A stretch of DNA of 64,000 nt, from NCBI RefSeq assembly GCF_003852535.1, contig NZ_QAJP01000008.1, positions 6,013 through 70,012 on the forward strand, in the 5' to 3' direction. Origin of the DNA: Herminiimonas sp. KBW02. GTDB lineage: Bacteria > Pseudomonadota > Gammaproteobacteria > Burkholderiales > Burkholderiaceae_D. Position 1 is the stretch's first letter, and every line of letters begins with the position of its first letter. Positions 57,200 through 64,000 of this stretch are shown here, in pieces. A model generated the notes under the pieces. The model did not search any database. It was not told the origin of the DNA and saw only the letters and a list, made by a program, of their open reading frames with translations. A program made the translations under genes and the position numbers.

Positions 57200-57312
57200 C
57201 ACTGTCGTCGCCCGGTTAAACCGGGGCGACATGTACACAGTGAGCAATCTCCCGCTTCACACCCATAACATTGCGTCTATGGATGCACAGCTGATCGCTT
57301 ATACCCACTCAT
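57200..57312 (-). ncRNA. Riboswitch-like leader, site 1, with competing hairpin
   Basis: The second instance of the same RNA, minus strand, between ubiX and the COG0523 gene. The 5' box AGTGGGTATAAGCG is at 57309-57296 and the 3' box GGAGATTGCTCACTG at 57252-57238. P1 is AGTG/CACT. P2 is GCT/AGC, and P3 is an 8-bp stem (57285-57278 with 57267-57260) capped by a loop containing GCAATG (57274-57269). The stems differ in sequence from site 2 while boxes and loop are kept, which is what selection on structure gives. The CACTGT at 57242-57237 can instead pair with ACAGTG at 57205-57200 around a G+C-rich hairpin. No T-run follows, so control here may be translational or Rho-dependent. Confidence 0.7.
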
Positions 57313-57391
57313 GCGGCTAGTTATATTTTCTATTCATGTGCGTGTCAACCATAAAATCCCGCACACTCCAGAAAACTCCCGTAGAGATAAG

Positions 57392-57979
57392 CTACATCTC
57401 AATATTTTTTTTCAAGCCTTGCCAGCGCTGCAATAAGCCGGCGTGCTCGATACCAAACAAATCCAGAATACGACCGACCGTATGGTTCACGATATCGTCG
57501 ATGTCTGCCGGCTGATTGTAAAAAGCCGGTACCGGCGGTGCGATGATGGCGCCCAGCTCGGTGGCCGCAACCATATTCCGCAGATGGGCGAGATTAAGCG
57601 GCGTCTCGCGTGCCATCAATACCAGTCGGCGGCGCTCCTTCAACATAACGTCCGCCGCGCGCGTGATCAGGTTATCGGACAAACCATGCGCCACGGCAGC
57701 CAGCGTACGCATCGAACAGGGAGCGATCACCATGCCATCGCACTGGAATGAGCCACTGGCTATCGAGGCACCGATATCGCGTACATTGTGTACGACGTCG
57801 GCCAGCCCTTCTATCTCCGCCTTATCCATTGCCATCTCATGCACCGCAGTCATCACGCCGGACGCAGAAATCACCAGGTGACTTTCCCAATCGGTAGCTT
57901 GCGCCAGTACCTGCAGCATCCTGACGCCATAGATGGCACCGCTCGCGCCCGTAATCGCGATCACCAGACGCTTCGTCAT
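57392..57979 (-). CDS. ubiX: UbiX-family flavin prenyltransferase
   Basis: A 195-aa enzyme that prenylates FMN to make prFMN for UbiD-type decarboxylases. The N-terminal AITGASGAIYGVRML FMN loop, VIAPCSMRTLAAVAHGLSDN, LVLMARETPLNLAHLRNM and the AFYNQPADIDDIV end are hallmark segments. The start overlaps the XdhC stop by 4 bp. The UbiD-family gene at 45687-47072 is the obvious client, but UbiX may also serve ubiquinone synthesis. Confidence 0.94.
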   Translation of the reverse strand: MTKRLVIAITGASGAIYGVRMLQVLAQATDWESHLVISASGVMTAVHEMAMDKAEIEGLADVVHNVRDIGASIASGSFQCDGMVIAPCSMRTLAAVAHGLSDNLITRAADVMLKERRRLVLMARETPLNLAHLRNMVAATELGAIIAPPVPAFYNQPADIDDIVNHTVGRILDLFGIEHAGLLQRWQGLKKNIEM

Positions 57980-59001
57980 GATGTACTCTCACAAAAATTC
58001 AACGATTGCTGCTGATGCAATGCACACTTCGCGTGCTCGATCCGTGCTTCTTCCAGCAAGGGCACACCGTTTTTGACAGCTGTCATCTCAGCCAGAATGG
58101 AAATGGCGATTTCCGCTGGCGTCTTGCTACCGATGTACATCCCTATCGGTCCATGCAATTTGCTCAACTGCGCATCATTGACGTCAAACAGCTTGAGTCG
58201 CTCCCGACGTTTTGCATTGTTCAGGCGCGAACCTATCGCGCCGACATAGAAGGCATCCGACTGCAAAGCTTCCATCAAAGCCAGGTCATCCAGTTTCGGA
58301 TCGTGCGTGAGCGCTATCAATGCAGTGTGACGATCCAGCTTCCTTGCGTTTACAAAGTCATCCGGCATTTCATGTACGACTTCAACACCATCCAGTGACC
58401 AGGCTTCGCGATATTCTTCACGCGGGTCACACACCGTCACGTGGTAATCCATACCGGTCGCAATCTGCGCCAGGAAGCTCGACAACTGTCCGGCCCCGAT
58501 GATCAACAGACGCCAGCGCGGACCGTGTATCGTCGTCATCGCAGCCTCAGAGACTTGCATGCTCATGCCGCTGGCAGCAGGTCCCAAGGTAGCTGTGCCG
58601 GCCATCAAATCCAGTCTGCGTGCGACCAGTTCATTCCGTTGCAAACTCTGCAGCAACTCGGCGATACCACTCTCTTTCGACAATGGTTCTATCGCCAGTT
58701 GTATCGTGCCGCCGCATGGCAAACCAAAACGATGTGCTTCGTCGGCACTGATGCCATAGGTAATGATTTCCGGACGTGTGCGTGTAATTCCGTGTTCACG
58801 TACACGCGCTATCAAATCATCCTCTATGCAACCACCTGATACCGAACCGATTACCGTGCCATCCTCACAGATCGACAGCATCGCCCCTTCCGGGCGCGGA
58901 CTGGAGCCCCAGGTTTTGATCACAGTCACCAATTCACACCGACGCCCGGCAGCGATCCATGCTGCACAGGCTTTTAAGACCTCGAGATTGATGCTATCCA
59001 T
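57976..59001 (-). CDS. XdhC/CoxI-family molybdenum cofactor chaperone
   Basis: A 341-aa protein with the XdhC N-terminal domain (TVIKTWGSSPRPEGAMLSI, then VSGGCIEDDL with its conserved Cys) and a C-terminal Rossmann domain (RLLIIGAGQLSSFLAQIA and FYVGAIGSRLNNAKRRERL). XdhC proteins bind Mo cofactor, help its sulphuration and load it into xanthine-dehydrogenase-type enzymes. The likely client is the three-subunit hydroxylase at 41953-45610, although it lies 12 kb away. It is 68 bp after the permease gene and overlaps ubiX. Confidence 0.92.
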   Translation of the reverse strand: MDSINLEVLKACAAWIAAGRRCELVTVIKTWGSSPRPEGAMLSICEDGTVIGSVSGGCIEDDLIARVREHGITRTRPEIITYGISADEAHRFGLPCGGTIQLAIEPLSKESGIAELLQSLQRNELVARRLDLMAGTATLGPAASGMSMQVSEAAMTTIHGPRWRLLIIGAGQLSSFLAQIATGMDYHVTVCDPREEYREAWSLDGVEVVHEMPDDFVNARKLDRHTALIALTHDPKLDDLALMEALQSDAFYVGAIGSRLNNAKRRERLKLFDVNDAQLSKLHGPIGMYIGSKTPAEIAISILAEMTAVKNGVPLLEEARIEHAKCALHQQQSLNFCESTS

Positions 59002-59069
59002 ATTGCCTCGCCATGAAAACTGTCTGCTATGGGAAATTCCATTTATTGCAGTTGCTCATCAACGCAGCT

Positions 59070-60449
59070 TTATGCCTTGTCTTCCAATGCGAATCCCTCT
59101 ACTGCTTCAGTCGTGCTGCGATAGTTAAACAGGATATTCAGGGCCACCGCAGTAAAACTGGTAAGCAAGATTCCGTTTTGCATGAACTTGGCGATAAACT
59201 CAGGCAATTGCGAAAAGAAGCGCTCACCGACCAATGGAATCATGCCGAGTACCAGGCTCACGGCCACGATGTAGAGGTTTTTGCTGTTATTGGCAAAGTC
59301 TGCGCGCACCAATATCTTGATACCTGCGGCAGCCACCATACCAAACATCACGACCGCAGCACCGCCCAGTACATATTGAGGAATCGAAGCGGCGAGGAAA
59401 GCCATCTTGGGCAAACATCCGAGCACAACCAGAATCGCACCGGCCGCCACACACACCCAGCGACTGCGTACACCTGTCATCTGCACCAGGCCGATATTTT
59501 GCGAATACGAGGTATAGCAAAATGTACCGAACACGCCGCCAACCATATTGCCTACGCCGTCCGCCCGCAGGCCACGCGCCAGGGTATCGCGCGTGATCGG
59601 ACGTCCGACGATCTCTCCCAGAGCAAGGAAAAGTCCGGTCGATTCAATCATCATCACAATCATGACGACACTGAGCATCATGATAGAAAGTGGATCAAAG
59701 GTAGGTAAACCAAAATGGAAGGGACTGATCAGGCTGAACCAGGGTGCAGTCAGCACACCTGCAAAATCAACCTTGCCGAGCGCGATGGCGATGATGAAAC
59801 CAAATGCAATCGACAGCAGCACGGAGATATTGGTGAGAAAACCCTTCACAAAGGCCGTCAGCAACAATACCGATAACAGCACCGTTCCTGCCAGGGCCAG
59901 ATGCAAGGGAATGCCATACATCGGATTCGGGATGGGGCCGGTCGGACTTGCTATCGTGGGCTGGCCACCAGCTGCCCAGTTGATACCGACCCGCATGAGT
60001 GAAATACCGATCATTAACACGACCGAACCAGTGACGACAGGCGGGAACCAGCGTACCAGGCAACTCATGTAAGGCGCGGCAAAGTAAGTAAATATCCCGG
60101 AACCGATGACAGCGCCGAAGACTGCCTGCATGCCGAGATCCGGATTGCTACCGATTGCAATAATCGGCCCGATGCCGGTAAAGGCAATACCCATCATGAC
60201 GGGTAGACGGATACCAACCTTCTTTCCCATACCCATACATTGAATCATGGTCACCAGTCCGCAACAGAACAAATCGGCACTGATCAGAAAAGCGATGTCC
60301 TCCTTCGACATCTTTAATGCGCCACCAATAATGAGAGGGACTGCGATGGCTCCTGCATACATCACCAACACATGCTGTAAACCTAGTACGAAAAGCTTAG
60401 GCGGCGGAAGCAACTCATCGGCTGCATCCACGTGGGCAATTTCCTTCAT
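59070..60449 (-). CDS. NCS2-family xanthine/uracil-type permease
   Basis: A 459-aa nucleobase:cation symporter-2 protein with about 12-14 helices. Typical segments are LGLQHVLVMYAGAIAVPLII, the substrate-site stretch ESTGLFLALGEIVGR, and FCYTSYSQNIGLVQMTGVRS, whose Asn/Gln pair fits the xanthine/urate branch. The ATG at 60449 (MKEIAHVDAADELLPPPK) has GGAGACGAGGC upstream; the longer frame to 60566 is not supported. It is the first gene of the permease-xdhC-ubiX unit. Xanthine or urate as substrate is inferred. Confidence 0.9.
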   Translation of the reverse strand: MKEIAHVDAADELLPPPKLFVLGLQHVLVMYAGAIAVPLIIGGALKMSKEDIAFLISADLFCCGLVTMIQCMGMGKKVGIRLPVMMGIAFTGIGPIIAIGSNPDLGMQAVFGAVIGSGIFTYFAAPYMSCLVRWFPPVVTGSVVLMIGISLMRVGINWAAGGQPTIASPTGPIPNPMYGIPLHLALAGTVLLSVLLLTAFVKGFLTNISVLLSIAFGFIIAIALGKVDFAGVLTAPWFSLISPFHFGLPTFDPLSIMMLSVVMIVMMIESTGLFLALGEIVGRPITRDTLARGLRADGVGNMVGGVFGTFCYTSYSQNIGLVQMTGVRSRWVCVAAGAILVVLGCLPKMAFLAASIPQYVLGGAAVVMFGMVAAAGIKILVRADFANNSKNLYIVAVSLVLGMIPLVGERFFSQLPEFIAKFMQNGILLTSFTAVALNILFNYRSTTEAVEGFALEDKA

Positions 60450-60948
60450 GCCTCGTCTCCTGGTTTTTATATCGCCCGATTTCCTGGCTTGGCATCTCCG
60501 GCGTACGCTTGATTGAATCGAGCGCAAACTGAGATTGCCATCGGGTCTGCTATCGGTAAATAGCAATAAAAATATTAATCCATCGTGTTAGGCAATGAAT
60601 GAGCTGGGGCAGCATAGGCAGTTGGATGCCAGGCCTGAAGGTGACGACGCTTGCATACCTGGAGTAGATAGGCAATCGCCGAGATGATTGCAATAGTGAT
60701 AATTGGCAACCACTGAATGAGCGCAGCCCTGCTCGCACAATGAAAATCAGGCGGGCTGATTAGCTGATACCTCAAGGTCAATCACATGAAATAGGAAGAT
60801 GCGCGGATGACAGGAACTTGCATGGTCCTGCCCGTTCTTTAGTTGCGCGAAACTGGGCAAGAAAAAGATCGGTCAGATGTACTGATAGTGATGCAAATCA
60901 AATCCGGAAAAGAAAAAAGGGTCCATCTTGCGATGGACCCTTTATATC
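60450..60948. other. 499-bp gap upstream of the permease gene
   Basis: It should contain the promoter of the permease-xdhC-ubiX unit. An open frame at 60575-60781 (minus, 68 codons, TTG start) encodes one plausible membrane helix (WLPIITIAIISAIAYLLQV) followed by basic residues. It lacks a clear Shine-Dalgarno and I leave it as possible only. The conserved RNA boxes seen at 49.2 and 57.3 kb are not present here. The tRNA-Arg terminator occupies the right end. Confidence 0.5.
60913..60943 (-). terminator. Terminator after tRNA-Arg
   Basis: A 12-bp perfect stem (60916-60927 with 60932-60943, loop TTGC on the plus strand) is followed on the minus strand by T6 overlapping the stem end. It lies 6 bp beyond the tRNA CCA. 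Confidence 0.92.
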
Positions 60949-61025
60949 TGGTGCGGCTGGCAGGAATCGAACCCACGACCCCTTGGTTCGTAGCCAAGTA
61001 CTCTATCCAGCTGAGCTACAGCCGC
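60949..61025 (-). tRNA. tRNA-Arg (ACG)
   Basis: A 77-nt cloverleaf with CCA encoded. The acceptor stem GCGGCTG pairs perfectly with CAGCCGC. The anticodon arm is CTTGG-CTACGAA-CCAAG, anticodon ACG (A34 is normally modified to inosine). The T arm contains GGTTCGATTCC. It is a single tRNA with its own terminator. Confidence 0.97.
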
Positions 61026-61324
61026 GAAAGAAAAAATTATAGCATGACTATATTTCAGATTGGAAGCCCCGTTTGCAGATTTTTATCTAAATAATTCTAC
61101 AAAGGCATTTTTTCTTATTCCACACACACCACATGTACCATCATCCTGCCCTCTTGCCCATGATATGTGCCATATTAAACAAGCGACAGAATGCAGCCCC
61201 TATCAAAGTCCATACCCTCCGGATGCAGGCGACTTACAAGCGTTCGAACGCATAACGTATGCTACAGTCGTCGCAACTATTTTCATCTGCAATCGCAACC
61301 AACACTTAGCTCGCAGGAGACGAG
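61026..61324. other. 299-bp gap between tRNA-Arg and the sensor kinase gene
   Basis: Holds the promoter of tRNA-Arg on the minus strand and that of the sensor kinase on the plus strand. The part next to the tRNA (61026-61110) is AT-rich. I see no gene, repeat or known RNA in it. Confidence 0.5.
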
Positions 61325-62860
61325 ATGGCTGGCCACCGCGCTACAGGCAAAAAACATATTGAACAAAAGGGAAACGCCATTAACACGATGCATGCCGAAT
61401 GGCTGCCAACGATCTTGCAAGGATCGTCCAGCGAAATCTACGTTTTAAACTGCAACACACTACGCTTTGAATACGTTAATCCAGGCGCCTGCAAAAATCT
61501 GCAATACAACCACGATGAATTAAGCGCAATGTCGCCGACCTGCATCGCCAGAGATGTCACGCAGGAAGCATACGCTCAGTTCATCCAGGACCTGCAAAAC
61601 GGCAGTAATACCTCCGTCTCCATTAGTACGCAGCACACGCGCAAGGATGGCAGCAGCTACCCGATCGAATGTCAGTTGTTCTACATCGCATCCGATACGA
61701 CACCGGCCATCATCGCCATCGGTAACGACGTCAGTTCGCGCGACAAGTCAGATAAAGCACTGCGCGCCAGCGAGTCGCGCCTGAGTGCGATGGTATCCAA
61801 TACACCGGGCCTGGTTTATCAATTCCGTCTGCGCAAGGATGGACGATTCTCTTTCCCTTATGTCAGCGACGGCTGCGAGGCACTGCTGGGTATCAGCTCG
61901 GAAGAACTATGCGACAACTCGGCGCTATTTACCGGCTTGATTTTGCATCAGGACATGTCCTCATTTCGCGACACCATGCGGGTCTCTGCCGAGCAGATGA
62001 ACAATTGGAACTGGGAAGGCCGGATCTGGGTCGAGGAGTGGAAAGACATTAAGTGGATTAATCTGCGCGCCACGCCACGTGCACTGGATGATGACAGTGT
62101 GCAATGGGAAGGCATCATGACAAATATCACGGCCAGCAAACACGAGCAGGAAGAAATTATCCGTTCTCGTGCACAGCTCGCCGAACTATCCGCACACGTC
62201 AACACCGTCAAAGAAAAAGAACGCACCCGCATCGCGCGCGAGATCCACGATGACCTCGGCGGCAATCTGACTGCGATCAAAATGGCACTCGCCTTATTAA
62301 CGCGACGCTTGCCAGCCAAATCCCCTGAACTGTATGAAAAAGCCGCCTACGTCGAATCACTGGTAGATCGCACAATAGAAACCGTACACCGTATCGCCGG
62401 TGACCTGCGTCCCGGCATACTCGACTTTGGACTGGTAGCGGCAATCGACTGGCAAAGCAAGGAATTTGAAAAGCAACTAGGCATGCCCTGTGAGTTTGTT
62501 TCGAACAAGGCCGAAATCGATCTGGACATGGATCAGGCAACAGCCCTGTTCCGCATCTTCCAGGAAGCCCTCACCAATATTGCCAAACATGCGCAAGCCA
62601 CCCTGGTGACGGTACAACTGATGCACACGCCACAATACGTGCGCCTGGAGATTATTGATAACGGTCGCGGCATCGAACTGGCCGATCGCGCAAAACCGAA
62701 ATCGTTTGGCATACGCGGCATGGTCGAGCGTTCGCTGGCTTTGGGCGGCAGCTTGTCCGTCAGTACTGCGCCCAAAGGTGGCACAGTCGTTGCTCTAAAC
62801 CTACCGTTGCCCACTACTCCGGTATCTGGCAGCATCCAGACGAATAATATTGGGCATTAA
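61325..62860 (+). CDS. PAS-containing sensor histidine kinase, NarL type
   Basis: A 511-aa cytoplasmic-looking kinase without membrane helices. A first PAS (about 25-140) is followed by a second PAS_3 domain (about 150-275, YQFRLRKDGRFSFPYVSDGC). Next comes the HisKA_3 dimerisation domain with phospho-acceptor H308 in RIAREIHDDLGGNLTAIK. The HATPase_c domain (about 390-500) has the N box FQEALTNIAKHAQAT and G boxes DNGRGIEL and SFGIRGMVER. AGGAGACGAG precedes the ATG at 61325. It pairs with the response regulator gene 106 bp downstream. The signal is unknown. Confidence 0.92.
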   Translation: MAGHRATGKKHIEQKGNAINTMHAEWLPTILQGSSSEIYVLNCNTLRFEYVNPGACKNLQYNHDELSAMSPTCIARDVTQEAYAQFIQDLQNGSNTSVSISTQHTRKDGSSYPIECQLFYIASDTTPAIIAIGNDVSSRDKSDKALRASESRLSAMVSNTPGLVYQFRLRKDGRFSFPYVSDGCEALLGISSEELCDNSALFTGLILHQDMSSFRDTMRVSAEQMNNWNWEGRIWVEEWKDIKWINLRATPRALDDDSVQWEGIMTNITASKHEQEEIIRSRAQLAELSAHVNTVKEKERTRIAREIHDDLGGNLTAIKMALALLTRRLPAKSPELYEKAAYVESLVDRTIETVHRIAGDLRPGILDFGLVAAIDWQSKEFEKQLGMPCEFVSNKAEIDLDMDQATALFRIFQEALTNIAKHAQATLVTVQLMHTPQYVRLEIIDNGRGIELADRAKPKSFGIRGMVERSLALGGSLSVSTAPKGGTVVALNLPLPTTPVSGSIQTNNIGH

Positions 62861-62966
62861 GCGACAGAATTTGGCGGTCAGGAACCTTGTTGCGCCAAAA
62901 TTTGTCACATCTAGACAAATAGTCAACTCAAATCTGGCGCTGTTATCCAGGCCATAAAATATAACA

Positions 62967-63614
62967 ATGACAACGAAGAACGTAATTAAAGTCTTGATTG
63001 CCGACGATCACGCGATCGTGCGCGAGGGTTTAAAGCAGATCCTTGCAGATACGAAAGATATCGTGGTGGCAGGTCATGCTGAAAACGGCATAGAGGCTAT
63101 CAAACTCACCCGTGAAGGTACATGTCAGGTGTTATTGCTGGATATTTCGATGCCTGATCGCAGCGGAATAGAAGTATTAAAACAGGTCAAAAAATAGTCA
63201 CCGAAGACGGCCGTCCTCATGCTCTCCATGCACCGCGAAGATCAATACGCGATACGTTCACTGAAAGCAGGTGCATCCGGCTACCTGAACAAACAAAGCG
63301 CGCCCGCCGAACTGGTAAATGCGATACGCCAGGTTGCCAGCGGCCGCAAATACATTAGCGCTGCACTCGCGCAAGAACTGGCCAACCAGATCAGTGACGA
63401 CCACGAAACACCACTGCATGAAACCCTGTCTGATCGCGAGTACCAGACCCTGACCATGATCGCATCCGGCAAAACCGTCAGCGACATAGCCAACGAATTG
63501 GTCCTTTCCGTCAAAACCATCAGCATGTATCGCTCGCGACTATTGCAAAAAATGAAACTCCGCCACAATGCCGAACTGACGCATTACGCGATCAAAAACC
63601 ATTTGGTTGATTAA
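62967..63614 (+). pseudogene. NarL/FixJ response regulator with an in-frame amber codon
   Basis: One continuous frame of 215 codons broken only by TAG at codon 77 (63195-63197). Before it is most of a receiver domain: IADDHAIVREGLKQIL and phospho-acceptor D59 in VLLLDISMPDRSG. After it the same frame continues with VLMLSMHREDQYAIRSLKAG (the receiver end, with conserved Ser/Thr and Lys) and a LuxR-type HTH (LSDREYQTLTMIASGKTVSD and LSVKTISMYRSRLLQKM). A single C-to-T change of a Gln codon (CAG to TAG) explains the break. It is the cognate partner of the kinase. A truncated product would lack DNA binding. A restart at ATG 63219 could yield an HTH fragment. Sequencing error is possible. Confidence 0.85.
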
Positions 63615-63863
63615 TTTCCCTCTTAATTGACCGGCATCGGCTTATTTCAGCTGGTTCCATGCATTCCGTTGAATGTCAAAATAATTACCTTAAAGATAAG
63701 GAAAACCGCGTCCAGAGCCGGTTTTTGTTGCATTTTGGATAAAGCGTCAAAGTGGCCAGCATTTGCCTGCTTAATCCACTTATCAGACTTATCAGCATAG
63801 TTATATTATTGCGAAACAGGCCAATATCCGGTCCATCCATAATAAAGAAACGCGCGTGCATTC

Positions 63864-64000
63864 ATGCAAGACAAGCGAGACACCCCGCCACAAAACCCTG
63901 CTGAAATCGCACGAGAAGCTTTTCGCCAACTGGCTGTCCGCAGAATAGCTCCGACGCCGGACGCTTATCGCGCCATTTACGACGAAATTGCAGGTTATGC
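63864..64000 (+). CDS. N-terminus of a gene running off the window
   Basis: The 45 visible codons read MQDKRDTPPQNPAEIAREAF and then RQLAVRRIAPTPDAYRAIYD. This kind of N-terminus (PAEIAREA..LA.RRIAPTPD.YR..Y.EIAG) occurs at the head of betaproteobacterial GGDEF diguanylate cyclases; that is recalled from family knowledge and the catalytic domain is not in view. No strong Shine-Dalgarno is seen. Confidence 0.55.
   Translation, partial: MQDKRDTPPQNPAEIAREAFRQLAVRRIAPTPDAYRAIYDEIAGY

Noticed and set aside
60527-60539. GAGATTGCC on the plus strand upstream of the permease gene, resembling the 3' box of the riboswitch-like RNAs
   Set aside because: It is on the wrong strand for the permease gene, lacks the GGGTATAAGC box and the P1 partner; chance match.
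63190-63220. Frameshift in the response regulator at the A6 run
   Set aside because: The two halves are in the same reading frame (distance a multiple of three), so the break is a stop codon, not a frameshift.
1-64000. CRISPR arrays, prophage genes, transposases and rRNA genes
   Set aside because: I looked for direct-repeat/spacer patterns, integrase or transposase-like proteins and rRNA sequence and saw none.

Overview
The window is chromosomal DNA from a betaproteobacterium of the Burkholderiales. The most likely family is Oxalobacteraceae, in the Herminiimonas/Janthinobacterium neighbourhood. The basis is gene order and protein character: thrS-infC-rpmI-rplT-pheS, tpiA-secG-tRNA-Leu-nuoA..N followed by a DUF2818 gene, rpsO-pnp, and an oxalate:formate antiporter-like gene. 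The genus is inferred; no 16S gene is present.

Bases 1-14,100: a translation block on the minus strand (thrS, infC with a non-AUG start, rpmI, rplT, pheS running off the left edge), then tRNA-Val, relA with a ridA-type gene, an alpha/beta hydrolase, a ketone-body/PHB module (3-hydroxybutyrate dehydrogenase, two-subunit 3-oxoacid CoA-transferase, a PAS-LuxR regulator, an SDR), and the ETF:ubiquinone oxidoreductase gene, whose start abuts a 267-bp palindromic repeat element.

Bases 14,100-34,000: a Nudix hydrolase, then the complete 14-gene complex I operon (nuoA to nuoN plus DUF2818, minus strand), tRNA-Leu, secG, tpiA, pnp and rpsO. This is ordinary housekeeping sequence apart from a His-rich loop in NuoL.

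Bases 34,000-41,700: a BamE-like lipoprotein, an OxlT-like MFS carrier, a small exported protein of unknown role, gdhA, a periplasmic amidohydrolase that looks AT-richer than its neighbours, and a LysR regulator.

Bases 41,950-60,450 are the accessory region of most interest. On the plus strand lies a three-subunit molybdenum hydroxylase. Converging on it from the minus strand is a set of genes suited to purine or N-heteroaromatic use: an NCS2 xanthine/uracil-type permease, XdhC, UbiX, a COG0523 GTPase, a BMP-type nucleoside/purine ABC transporter, an 8-oxoguanine/guanine-deaminase-like amidohydrolase, two tandem ACMSD-type amidohydrolases (one of which has lost its HxH metal ligands) and a UbiD decarboxylase. 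Two leaders in this set, about 8 kb apart, carry the same structured RNA: two conserved boxes, three stems, two junctions and a conserved GCAATG loop. In both, the closing stem competes with a downstream hairpin. At the second site that hairpin is a textbook intrinsic terminator. I read these as two copies of one riboswitch, probably purine-sensing (NMT1/xanthine-I-like), tying transport, deamination and the amidohydrolase/UbiD steps into one regulon.

Bases 60,900-64,000: tRNA-Arg, a NarL-type sensor kinase, its response regulator interrupted by an in-frame amber codon, and the start of a further gene.
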